Origin: Brevibacillus brevis
GTDB lineage: Bacteria > Bacillota > Bacilli > Brevibacillales > Brevibacillaceae
NCBI RefSeq assembly: GCF_031583145.1
Contig: NZ_CP134050.1
Span: forward strand, 30,001 to 94,000
Length of the DNA: 64,000 nucleotides
Direction of reading: 5' to 3'
Under the pieces are notes generated by a model that saw only the letters and a program-made list of their open reading frames with translations, ran no database searches and had not been told where the DNA came from. A program made the position numbers and the translations under genes. Shown here in pieces: positions 33,745-42,112 of this stretch (position 1 is the first letter of the stretch; every line of letters begins with the position of its first letter).

Positions 33745-33818
33745 AGAAAAAGCCGAAAAAACCTTTTTACTAATAAAAAGATCTTCTCGGCTCATGCCTG
33801 CTTTACCAGTAACACGCC
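33745..33818 (-). promoter_or_regulatory. RAT antiterminator switch before the antiterminator gene
   Basis: The minus-strand RNA contains GGCGTGTTACTGG and CAGGCATGAGCC (33789-33818), a RAT element, overlapping a terminator (AGCCGAGAAG... / ...TTTTTTCGGCT, 33751-33792) followed by TTTTTCTT. The antiterminator therefore seems to control its own gene as well as the PTS genes. Confidence 0.85.
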
Positions 33819-33822
33819 TGTG

Positions 33823-33836
33823 TGAAAACGCTTTAA
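33823..33836. promoter_or_regulatory. Catabolite-responsive element (cre)
   Basis: TGAAAACGCTTTAA matches the CcpA consensus TGWAARCGYTWNCW at 13 of 14 positions. It lies just upstream of the RAT of the PTS operon, near the presumed promoter. Confidence 0.65.
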
Positions 33837-33974
33837 TTGATCTTTATCATAGCGTACGATTTTTTCGTTGTCAATTCCCTTGTACGAAGGGGGAATGCGT
33901 ATCTTTTTACCAGAAGGATTGCCCCAAAATATGGTAAAGTTACAAAGGGCATAAGAATCAAAACAAAGGTGCGG

Positions 33975-34226
33975 ATGGACATGTTTATCCATTTATTCCG
34001 AGGAAGAAAAAGGGAGTACCTGGCTGTGGAGCTCGTCCTTTTTGCCGGCATGCTGATCTATGACCTCGCAAGCATTACGCTTGGCACTTTTTCGCCGCGT
34101 GTCGCCTTTCTCTTCGTTGCACTGATTTTCCTGGTGAGAGTGCTGGAGGGCTTCATGAGAAAATCCAGTCTGATGTCACTCGCCATTTTCATAGCGGGTC
34201 TGGTGATCCTGTTCACAAGCGATTAA
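33975..34226 (+). CDS. Small membrane protein, 83 residues
   Basis: ATG 33975 (or 33981) follows AAAGGTG. After a basic N-terminus (FRGRKREY) there are three hydrophobic segments at about residues 15-32, 40-55 and 62-80. It is divergent from the PTS operon. No family is recognised. Confidence 0.65.
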   Translation: MDMFIHLFRGRKREYLAVELVLFAGMLIYDLASITLGTFSPRVAFLFVALIFLVRVLEGFMRKSSLMSLAIFIAGLVILFTSD

Positions 34227-34348
34227 GTCCGCTCCCTGTCCTGCTGCGTGGCACTTGAAGAGGACATGGAAAAAGGACTTGCGAAGCCCGTTCGCGAATA
34301 ACAAAACAAACTGACGGATGCGCAGGTGTGATCCGCCAGTCTGCCCGG

Positions 34349-34846
34349 TCATTTGGTGAATTTGTCCGCAATGGTCGAAGCGCAAAACGAGTTCGGCTTG
34401 ATCTCGGCGCGGAAATGGTTCGTCTCTGCTAAGCTTAGCAGGGACTGGATAAACTTACGGGTAGGGCCATTCGTTCCGATGTCAAAATGCAGCCGGATCG
34501 GCGTGTCATGCTGGTGTTCGCGCAAATATTGGCGTATCTCTGTGGCGAGGCCTACGGCGTACATGGCTTCCTGGAAAATGCGCTGCTGCAGCGATGAGTA
34601 ACGACGCTCCTGAAATTTGTGGTAAAAGAATGTGCCTCCATGTCCAGGGCGAATGACCGTGATGACTAGGGCAAAAAATGTTCCACGGCTCTTGAGTTGC
34701 GAGTCGGCCCCTACGATAATTTCAAATGGACCCGGCATGGACGTGACCGTTTGTTCGATCAGGGAGAACACATCCTCCTTGGGAAGTACTCCTCTCGTCG
34801 GACTGTGAAAGCAATCAAACAGCGTACCTGCAGAGGTTAAACCCAC
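34349..34846 (-). CDS. YkuK/DUF458-like protein (RNase H-like fold)
   Basis: The 165-residue protein has the features of the DUF458 family: a strand with GADSQLKS (acidic RNase H-type residue), ALVITVIRPG, KFQERRYSSLQQRIFQEA, and FDIGTNGPTRKF near the end. B. subtilis YkuK is the model. The GTG start at 34846 has GGAGGG upstream. The family function is unknown, though an RNase H-like fold is proposed. Confidence 0.82.
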   Translation of the reverse strand: MGLTSAGTLFDCFHSPTRGVLPKEDVFSLIEQTVTSMPGPFEIIVGADSQLKSRGTFFALVITVIRPGHGGTFFYHKFQERRYSSLQQRIFQEAMYAVGLATEIRQYLREHQHDTPIRLHFDIGTNGPTRKFIQSLLSLAETNHFRAEIKPNSFCASTIADKFTK

Positions 34847-35050
34847 TCACATCCCTCCAGATCGAGGCAATCTAAAGAATCCATGCATGACCCGTACATC
34901 ATTAATGTATGTAATCTCCCAGAGAGTATGTGAAAGGTAAGGACAAAAACGTAACGAATCAATCAAATAGCGGAGGTTCTCCTCGCCCTACTATGCAACG
35001 AGCCGTACTAGCCAATACCAAGTGATGGATCCACAATGAAATTCGATAAC

Positions 35051-35067
35051 TAAGAACCTGGTTCTTA
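35051..35067. promoter_or_regulatory. Perfect 17-bp palindrome before the nitroreductase gene
   Basis: TAAGAACC-T-GGTTCTTA lies 64 nt before the start codon, with a TATTTATAAAAAT tract directly downstream that could hold the -10. It is a candidate operator for a stress-responsive repressor encoded elsewhere. Confidence 0.55.
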
Positions 35068-35130
35068 TTTATAAAAATGAGCGGGGACCCTTCCCCAAAC
35101 CAAACAAACATGCAGGAGGCTCACACAAAC

Positions 35131-36224
<1,094 letters not shown>

Positions 36225-36242
36225 ACGGAGTTTATCGTCGGA

Positions 36243-36293
36243 AAAACGAACCGCCCGGCATCGGCGAAAAGCCTGCGGGCGGTTCGTTTGTTC
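36243..36293 (+). terminator. tadA terminator
   Basis: The stem AAACGAACCGCCCG / CGGGCGGTTCGTTT is followed by GTTCT. It can act in both directions, also ending the rsuA-like transcript. Confidence 0.8.
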
Positions 36294-36341
36294 TAAATCG
36301 CGGTCGCTCATCCTTGAAGTGCTTCGATAGAGGTTTTCTTA

Positions 36342-37058
36342 TTACCGCTGGTTTTGCAGCATGTCCAGCTCTTCCTCGGTCAGCTCGCGGTATTCACCCG
36401 GCTTGAGAGCGGGGTCGAGATGCAGAGGGCCCATGCGGATGCGCTGCAGGTAGGTCACGTTCAGATCGAAAGCGGCAAACATGCGCTTTACCTGATGGAA
36501 CTTGCCTTCCATGATCGTGACGCGGATCTCGGAGGTGTCGCCTGACGAGAGGATCTCCAGCTTGGCAGGCAAAGTCGTGAAATCCTCCAGCTCCACTCCT
36601 TTGGCGAATTCCTCGACATGGCGCTCCGTTACCCGGCCATCGATGCGGGCGAAATACTCCTTGTCGACCTTTTTCTTTGGAGACAGCAGGTTATGCGACA
36701 GCTGTCCATCATTGGTCAACAGCAAGAGTCCTTCCGTATCAATATCGAGCCGTCCGACCGGATGCACCTTGATTGCCCATTCATAAGGCAAGAGGTCCAC
36801 GACGGTCTCGTGGAGGTTGTCCTCCGTAGCAGAGACCACTCCCGGCGGCTTGTTCATCATGACATAGACCCAACGTTTGAAGTTCAATGGCTCTCCGTCT
36901 ACGACGATCTCCTGTTCCTCCGCGATCACGTGCATGCCGGGATCGGTAGCGACCTCGCCATCGACGACGACCAGCCGCTGCTTGACCAGGGCCTTCACTT
37001 CCTTGCGTGTGCCCAGTCCCATATTGGCAAGCACTTTATCCAAACGCTCACGTTTCAT
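36342..37058 (-). CDS. rsuA: 16S rRNA pseudouridine synthase, RsuA type
   Basis: The 238-residue protein has an N-terminal S4 RNA-binding domain (ERLDKVLANMGLGTRKEVKALV) and the RsuA/RluB catalytic block GRLDIDTEGLLLLTNDG with the essential aspartate. The end, EGKFHQVKRMFAA, is typical of the family. It would modify U516 of 16S rRNA, or a close relative of that site. The start has GTGAGGA upstream. Confidence 0.9.
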   Translation of the reverse strand: MKRERLDKVLANMGLGTRKEVKALVKQRLVVVDGEVATDPGMHVIAEEQEIVVDGEPLNFKRWVYVMMNKPPGVVSATEDNLHETVVDLLPYEWAIKVHPVGRLDIDTEGLLLLTNDGQLSHNLLSPKKKVDKEYFARIDGRVTERHVEEFAKGVELEDFTTLPAKLEILSSGDTSEIRVTIMEGKFHQVKRMFAAFDLNVTYLQRIRMGPLHLDPALKPGEYRELTEEELDMLQNQR

Positions 37059-37228
37059 GTATGTTCCTCACTTTTCTTTCATCTATAAAGCAGTCTGAAC
37101 CTGGTGGGTATGATTATTAGTTTGGCCTAATACGGTTCGCAAATCAAGAGGAATGGAGAGATAAAGTCTTGCATTTTGTCCGGAGATTTGCTATAGTTAA
37201 TAATGTTTCTGATCGAACTTCAAATCAT

Positions 37229-37317
37229 GGAGAGATACCCAAGTGGTCATAAGGGGACGCACTCGAAATGCGTTAGGCGTCGTGAGGCGTGCGTGGGTTC
37301 GAATCCCACTCTCTCCG
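37229..37317 (+). tRNA. tRNA-Ser (anticodon CGA)
   Basis: The 89-nt gene has a 7-bp acceptor stem (GGAGAGA / TCTCTCC), a long variable arm as expected for serine, GGTTCGAATCC in the T arm and the anticodon loop CTCGAAA (CGA, reads UCG). CCA is not encoded. Confidence 0.95.
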
Positions 37318-37326
37318 CTTACCAGG

Positions 37327-37372
37327 AAGCATGATTTTGCCCGAGTGGCAAGGTCGTGCTTTTTTCTTTTTC
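37327..37372 (+). terminator. tRNA-Ser terminator
   Basis: The stem AAGCATGATTTTGCC / GGCAAGGTCGTGCTT (two mismatches) is followed by a long T-rich tract. Confidence 0.75.
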
Positions 37373-37441
37373 TAGGGAAAAGGTCTCCCCCTATTTGGCA
37401 TACAGGCAGGTACTCCCATAAAGCCATATTCGGCGAAGGGA

Positions 37442-37486
37442 TTGACAGCAGGACATTCTCTGCTTACTATATACCCATAGGGGTAT
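37442..37486 (+). promoter_or_regulatory. Promoter with CstR-type operator 1
   Basis: TTGACA (37442-37447) and TACTAT (37465-37470) are spaced 17 bp. The dyad ATACCC-ATAG-GGGTAT (37471-37486) follows directly and covers the transcription start. This matches CsoR/CstR operators (TACCC-N4-GGGTA). Confidence 0.85.
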
Positions 37487-37582
37487 TAGTATACGAAGCC
37501 GAAAACTATTTCGTACACGCTACGCTTTCAGGCGGAGCCCCCGAAGTGAAAAAGGTGACAGCAAAAACAGGGAGGGGTATAG

Positions 37583-38167
37583 ATGACAGCAAGACAGACG
37601 ATTTCGGCCGATCAAGTATTGGATTGCAAAGGGCTTGCCTGTCCGATGCCGATCGTTCGGACGAAGAAGGCTATAGACGCGCTGCTGCCAGGGCAGGTGA
37701 TCGAGGTACAGGCGACGGACAAGGGTTCGCTGGCCGACATGCAAGGCTGGGCCAAAAACACGGGACATCAGTATCTGGGGACTGTTCACGAAGGAGAGGT
37801 GCTCAGGCATTTTCTCCGCAAGGCCAATGACGGGGAGACCAAGGAGGAAACGAAATTTCCTCATACGATCTCCAATGAAGAGCTGGCGTACAAGCTGGAA
37901 AAGCGGGAGCCAATCGTCGTCCTGGATGTAAGGGAACCGGCGGAATATGCGTTTCAGCGCATTCCTGCGTCAATTTCAATACCTCTGGGGGTATTGGAGG
38001 AGCGGATTGGGGAATTGAACCCGGAAGATGAGATCGTTGTCGTGTGCCGCTCCGGCAATCGCAGTGACCTGGCTTGCCGCTTGCTCGCGGAAAAAGGCTT
38101 CACCCGAGTCAAAAATGTCGTTCCCGGAATGGCAGGATGGACAGGACCGACAGAAAGCCAACAATAA
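37583..38167 (+). CDS. TusA-rhodanese fusion protein
   Basis: Residues 1-82 form a TusA domain with the sulfur-carrying cysteine in GLACPMPIV. Residues 95-190 form a rhodanese domain with the catalytic cysteine in VVCRSGNRSD. The protein would move persulfide sulfur from a carrier thiol to rhodanese acceptors. The same fusion is CstA in staphylococci. It is the first gene after operator 1, and the start has GGAGGGG. The operon continues with the rhodanese-MBL, TusA and probably TauE genes. Confidence 0.9.
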   Translation: MTARQTISADQVLDCKGLACPMPIVRTKKAIDALLPGQVIEVQATDKGSLADMQGWAKNTGHQYLGTVHEGEVLRHFLRKANDGETKEETKFPHTISNEELAYKLEKREPIVVLDVREPAEYAFQRIPASISIPLGVLEERIGELNPEDEIVVVCRSGNRSDLACRLLAEKGFTRVKNVVPGMAGWTGPTESQQ

Positions 38168-38190
38168 GCCAACGATAAGGGGGAAGGAAC

Positions 38191-39345
38191 ATGAACCAAC
38201 AACAAACGGCTTTGCATCCGATGACACCACACGAACTGACGCAAATACTGTTTCAAAAACAGCCGTTGTTCATCCTGGATGTGCGGAATGAGAGCGATTT
38301 TCGTGATTGGAAGATCGAAGGCCATCACGTCGATATCATCAATGTCCCTTACTTTGAGCTGATGGACGGAGTCGAGCGGGTTTTGGACAAAATTCCTGCA
38401 GGGCAAAAGGTGTTGGTCGTTTGCGCCAAGGAAGGGTCGTCGATCTTCGTGGCGGAAAAGCTCCTCGAAGCGGGTATCCCCAATGTGCATTACTTGCAGG
38501 GCGGCATGAGGGCATGGAGCGAGCACCTGGAACCCGTGAAGGTAGGGGACCTCCGTGGGGGAGGAGAACTGTACCAATTTGTGCGGATCGGAAAAGGCTG
38601 CCTGTCCTACATGGTGGTATCAGACGGAAAAGCAGCGGTGATCGACACGCTGCGCATGACCGATGTGTACACGGAATTTGCCGGGAAGCTCGGTGTCTCG
38701 ATCGTGCACACGCTGGACACGCACCTGCACGCCGACCACATTTCAGGCGGGAGAATGCTGGCAGAGCAAACAGGAGCTACGTACTGGCTTCCGGAAAAGG
38801 ATGCGGAAGAAGTGCAGTTCCCGTATGAGAAACTGGAGGAAGGCCGGGACATTCGGATTGGAAGCTCGACGCTCTCCATTCACCCCATCTATTCCCCGGG
38901 TCATACCATTGGGAGTACATCGATCATCCTGGACGATACGTACTTGCTTACTGGAGACATTCTGTTCGTAGCCTCGATCGGACGACCGGATCTGGCAGGT
39001 AAAGCGGAAGATTGGGTGGGAGATCTGCGCAATACTTTGTATAATCGATTCAAGGGACTCCCGATGAACCTGATCGTCCTGCCCGCCCACTTTGGCAGCT
39101 ATATCGAGCTGGGCGAGGGAGGAAAAGTATCCGCCCGATTGGGTGACCTGTTCGCCAACAATCCCGGTCTGCAAATGAAGGACGAAAGCGAGTTCCGCAG
39201 GGCGGTGACGGAAAACCTGCCGCCGCAGCCCCATGCGTACCAGGAAATTCGTCAAACCAACATGGGAAAAATAACGCCGGATGCCGAGCAGCAGCACGAA
39301 ATGGAAATCGGTCCAAATCGCTGCGCGGTGCATGAGCAGGCGTAA
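38191..39345 (+). CDS. Rhodanese and metallo-beta-lactamase (persulfide dioxygenase-like) fusion
   Basis: The 384-residue protein has an N-terminal rhodanese domain (residues 10-115; active-site cysteine in VVCAKEGSS) followed by an MBL-fold domain with the metal motif [18 protein letters not shown] and TGDILFV. The MBL part resembles ETHE1-type persulfide dioxygenases, which oxidise glutathione or bacillithiol persulfide to sulfite. In staphylococcal CstB the MBL domain comes first; here the rhodanese is N-terminal. It lies 23 nt after the TusA-rhodanese gene. Confidence 0.87.
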   Translation: MNQQQTALHPMTPHELTQILFQKQPLFILDVRNESDFRDWKIEGHHVDIINVPYFELMDGVERVLDKIPAGQKVLVVCAKEGSSIFVAEKLLEAGIPNVHYLQGGMRAWSEHLEPVKVGDLRGGGELYQFVRIGKGCLSYMVVSDGKAAVIDTLRMTDVYTEFAGKLGVSIVHTLDTHLHADHISGGRMLAEQTGATYWLPEKDAEEVQFPYEKLEEGRDIRIGSSTLSIHPIYSPGHTIGSTSIILDDTYLLTGDILFVASIGRPDLAGKAEDWVGDLRNTLYNRFKGLPMNLIVLPAHFGSYIELGEGGKVSARLGDLFANNPGLQMKDESEFRRAVTENLPPQPHAYQEIRQTNMGKITPDAEQQHEMEIGPNRCAVHEQA

Positions 39346-39388
39346 TTCATAACATCTGTGAAAACAGGTAGAAAGGGAGGAAACGAAC

Positions 39389-39613
39389 ATGGCGGATATC
39401 ATTGTAGATACAAAAGGAATGGCATGCCCCATGCCGATCGTCAAAGCAAAAAAAGCACTGGATAGCCTGGCACCTGGCCAAACCATGGAGGTGCTTTCCA
39501 CGGATAAAGGCTCGCTCAACGATTTTCAGGCGTGGGTCAAACAAACCAAGAATGAACTGGTAGCCCAGGAGGAGGAAAACGGGGTCTACAAGTTTTTGGT
39601 CAAAAAATTGTAA
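39389..39613 (+). CDS. TusA-like sulfur carrier
   Basis: The 74-residue protein is a single TusA domain with the sulfur-carrying cysteine in GMACPMPIV and the conserved DKGSLNDFQAW. It probably accepts sulfane sulfur from the rhodanese proteins encoded upstream. The start has GGGAGG. Confidence 0.93.
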   Translation: MADIIVDTKGMACPMPIVKAKKALDSLAPGQTMEVLSTDKGSLNDFQAWVKQTKNELVAQEEENGVYKFLVKKL

Positions 39614-39650
39614 AAAGACGGGCGGGCACGTCACGTCGCGGCGTGTTCGC

Positions 39651-39821
39651 TCATTTCCCGTCCTCGTAGACGATGCGAACACCCAGGTGGGTAAACGTCT
39701 CTTCTCTGTAATGGCCGTTCGGGCACGTTTTTTCGCAGCGCCATTCGTCGACTTGGGAACGTAGAGGCTCGCCGCAGGTGGGGCAACGATGTTGAAAGAT
39801 CGATTGTAAATATCGAATCAT
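39651..39821 (-). CDS. 56-residue zinc-ribbon-like protein
   Basis: An ORF on the opposite strand starts at ATG 39821 with AAGGTGG and ends at TGA 39651. The product has CPTCG at residues 13-17 and WRCEKTCPNGHY at 28-39, a CXXC-x12-CxxxC zinc-ribbon layout. It lies reversed between the tusA and tauE genes of the sulfur cluster. No function is known to me. It may be unrelated or act in the same response. Confidence 0.65.
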   Translation of the reverse strand: MIRYLQSIFQHRCPTCGEPLRSQVDEWRCEKTCPNGHYREETFTHLGVRIVYEDGK

Positions 39822-39937
39822 TTATACCACCTTATTCACATTAAAATACTTGGATTTATTTTAACCGAGAAGCGCTCATTTGAAAAGCAGGCAAGGAGAG
39901 TTTTCGGTCAGCCCCTTTTGGGGAGGAAGGAGGGCGC

Positions 39938-40726
39938 ATGGACGCACCATTGTTTGTACTAATGCTTTTGTTGGGATTGGTCGGCTCGTTCTTTTCCGGC
40001 CTGCTCGGCATAGGCGGAGCGATCATCAACTATCCGTTGCTGCTCTTCGTGCCGGATTGGCTGGGGGTCGGCCACTTCACCGCGCAGGAAGTGTCGTCGA
40101 TTTCCATGTTCCAGGTGTTTTTTTCCTCGCTGTCAGGGGTGCTGGCCTTCCGCAGGAAAAACGGAAAAAGCTCGCCGCAGATTCACAAAGGTCTGGTGAA
40201 AGACATGGGGATCAGCATCCTTTTGGGCAGCCTGCTTGGCGGGGTCACCTCGAAGTACTTGTCGGCAAGCAGCATCAATCTGGTCTACGGCATTTTGGCT
40301 ATTGTGGCCGTCGTCCTGATGCTGATGAAAAACAGAGCGAATGAAGAGAGCGTGAAGGATGTCGCCTACAACCGGAGCATCGCCATTCCTTCTGCGTTTC
40401 TCGTCGGGACGGTGTCCGGAATCGTGGGGGCAGGGGGAGCTTTTATACTCATCCCCATCATGCTGACCGTGCTAAGGATTCCGACGAGGGTGACAATCGC
40501 CTCTTCATTGGCCATTGTATTCATTTCCGCCATCGGTGGTGTAGCAGGAAAGCTGACGGCAGGACATATTCCGCTTTGGCCTGTGCTGTTCACGGTGATT
40601 GGCAGCGTGATCGGCGCACCGCTCGGGAGCCGCATCAGCGCCAAAATTAACGTAAACGTCTTGCGTTACGGCTTGCTGGTTCTGATCTGTGCGACCGCGA
40701 TCAAAATTTGGAGTGACATCTTGTAA
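39938..40726 (+). CDS. TauE/SafE family sulfite exporter-like permease
   Basis: The 262-residue protein has about eight membrane segments in two repeats, each with the family pattern GFxxGLLGIGGA (here SGLLGIGGAIINYP and SGIVGAGGAFILIP). In CstR regulons such exporters remove sulfite or thiosulfate produced by persulfide oxidation. The start has GGAGGG. It follows the tusA gene by 320 bp, interrupted by the reversed zinc-ribbon gene, so it may have its own promoter. Confidence 0.87.
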   Translation: MDAPLFVLMLLLGLVGSFFSGLLGIGGAIINYPLLLFVPDWLGVGHFTAQEVSSISMFQVFFSSLSGVLAFRRKNGKSSPQIHKGLVKDMGISILLGSLLGGVTSKYLSASSINLVYGILAIVAVVLMLMKNRANEESVKDVAYNRSIAIPSAFLVGTVSGIVGAGGAFILIPIMLTVLRIPTRVTIASSLAIVFISAIGGVAGKLTAGHIPLWPVLFTVIGSVIGAPLGSRISAKINVNVLRYGLLVLICATAIKIWSDIL

Positions 40727-40769
40727 GCGAAAAGGAAGGGCCTTGCTTGCAGGGGCGCTCTGCGCGCAT

Positions 40770-40798
40770 TTTATTACCCATAGGGGTATTGGTATAAA
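40770..40798 (+). promoter_or_regulatory. Promoter with CstR-type operator 2
   Basis: The operator core TACCCATAGGGGTA (40775-40788) is identical to that of operator 1. It lies within the 17-bp spacer between TTTATT (40770-40775) and TATAAA (40793-40798), upstream of the dsrE-cstR operon. Confidence 0.8.
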
Positions 40799-40826
40799 TC
40801 GGATTCAAAAAGGAGAGGGGTTTTCC

Positions 40827-41309
40827 ATGGATACGCAAAAAGAAAAAACGACCATCGTCCTGTTCAGCGGAGATCTGGACAAAGCCATCGCCGCCTTCAT
40901 CATCGCAAACGGCGCGGCAGCCTACGATCATGATGTCACGATCTTCTTTACCTTTTGGGGATTGAACACCATGCGCAAAGACGAAATCGTGAAAACAAAC
41001 AAAGGATTTTTGGAAAAGGCGTTTGGCTGGATGATGCCTCGAGGGGCGAAACGGCTCGGATTGTCCAAGATGAACATGCTGGGGATGGGACCGAAAATGA
41101 TCAAGCACGTCATGAAGAAGCACAACGCCCTGACGCTGCCGCAGCTGATCGAGCTGGCTCAGGAGCAGGGAGTGAAGCTGGTAGCTTGTACGATGACGAT
41201 GGATCTGCTGGGGCTCAAGCAGGAAGAGCTGGTCGACGGCATGGAGTTCGCCGGTGTAGCGGCTTACTTGGGAGATGCCACACAGGCCAAAGTGAATTTG
41301 TTTATTTAA
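40827..41309 (+). CDS. DsrE/DsrF/DrsH-like sulfur-transfer protein
   Basis: The 160-residue protein starts at ATG 40827 after AGGAGAGGGG. It has the DsrE-like beginning TTIVLFSGDLDKAIAAFIIANGAAAYDHDVTIFFTFWGL and a conserved cysteine in VACTMTMDLLG. This is the family member (peroxiredoxin-family-like DsrE2) common in sulfide-detoxification operons. A hydrophobic patch around MPRG...MGMG may contact membranes. It forms an operon with cstR. Confidence 0.9.
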   Translation: MDTQKEKTTIVLFSGDLDKAIAAFIIANGAAAYDHDVTIFFTFWGLNTMRKDEIVKTNKGFLEKAFGWMMPRGAKRLGLSKMNMLGMGPKMIKHVMKKHNALTLPQLIELAQEQGVKLVACTMTMDLLGLKQEELVDGMEFAGVAAYLGDATQAKVNLFI

Positions 41310-41370
41310 ACCGTTCCCACTTTCGGATGGTATACCTGTATATGTATACTTGATAAAGGAGGTAGAGCAA

Positions 41371-41637
41371 ATGGATTACAACTACGGTGATGATATCAAA
41401 AAGCGGCTGCGCAGAATCGAGGGACAGGTTCGCGGAGTTTTGAAAATGATGGATGAGCAGAAGAACTGCAAGGATGTTGTCGCCCAACTGTCAGCTGTGC
41501 GCAATGCGACAGATAGAGCGATCGCGCAGATCGTGGCGGAAAATCTCCAACGCTGCTTGCTGGACGAGCAGGCATCGGGCGGGGACCCCGGCAAAATGGT
41601 CAAGGAAGCGGTGGAGCTGCTGGTAAAAAGCCGCTGA
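41371..41637 (+). CDS. cstR: CstR-type persulfide-sensing repressor
   Basis: The 88-residue all-helical protein belongs to the CsoR/RcnR family (DIKKRLRRIEGQVRGVLKMM). Two sensing cysteines are present, C32-region (NCKDVV) and C61-region (NLQRCLL). The position four residues before the second cysteine is Asn, where copper-sensing CsoR has a His ligand. This points to the persulfide sensor CstR rather than a copper sensor, in line with the sulfur genes around it. It probably binds the two TACCC-ATAG-GGGTA operators. The start has AAAGGAGG. Confidence 0.9.
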   Translation: MDYNYGDDIKKRLRRIEGQVRGVLKMMDEQKNCKDVVAQLSAVRNATDRAIAQIVAENLQRCLLDEQASGGDPGKMVKEAVELLVKSR

Positions 41638-41718
41638 CCGATCGGCCATTCACGGGAAGAGGAGAGATGCCCGCATAAAAACGAAATTCCGTCTCGGCGG
41701 AGACATCCGCCATAGAAA

Positions 41719-41762
41719 AAGGCTCCGCCAAGCTGAAAAGCTAAGCAGCGGAGCCTTATTTT
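41719..41762 (+). terminator. dsrE-cstR terminator
   Basis: The stem AAGGCTCCGC / GCGGAGCCTT is followed by ATTTTG. Confidence 0.75.
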
Positions 41763-41872
41763 GCGTTGTATCACAAACGCGCGCCAGATCCGGCACGCGC
41801 CTGACACCTGCATGTTTTGAAAAGTCAGCGGCTTCACGCATCCGCTAAGGTAATCGCGAAGCGCTGTCAGAA

Positions 41873-42112
41873 TCAGTCTATGTACCTGATCGCCGCCAAA
41901 ATCATCCCTGCGATCACCACTTCTCCTTGCTCCACCTCCAGCCCGTCTGCATAGCCGCTCACAGGCGAGAGGATGTCCACCGACTTGCCTGCCTGATCCA
42001 GCGTGAAAAGCACTTCGCCCTCCTCCACCCGTCCCCCTGGAAGGAAGCGGATACGGGTGATCGTCCCAGCGATAGGGGATACGACGTCATACTTTAAAGC
42101 CAATCTGCTCAC
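41873..42112 (-). CDS. Biotinyl/lipoyl-domain-like small protein
   Basis: The 79-residue protein is a single biotinyl/lipoyl fold: SPIAGTITRIRFLPGGRVEEGEVLFTLD, then the turn QAGKSVDI, then SPVSGYADGLEVEQGEVV. The turn holds a Lys but not the AMKM motif of biotin carriers. A GTG start at 42112 overlaps the 3' end of the sigma-54 activator gene by 26 nt. It is the last gene of that transcript. Whether the lysine is modified is unknown. Confidence 0.7.
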   Translation of the reverse strand: MSRLALKYDVVSPIAGTITRIRFLPGGRVEEGEVLFTLDQAGKSVDILSPVSGYADGLEVEQGEVVIAGMILAAIRYID

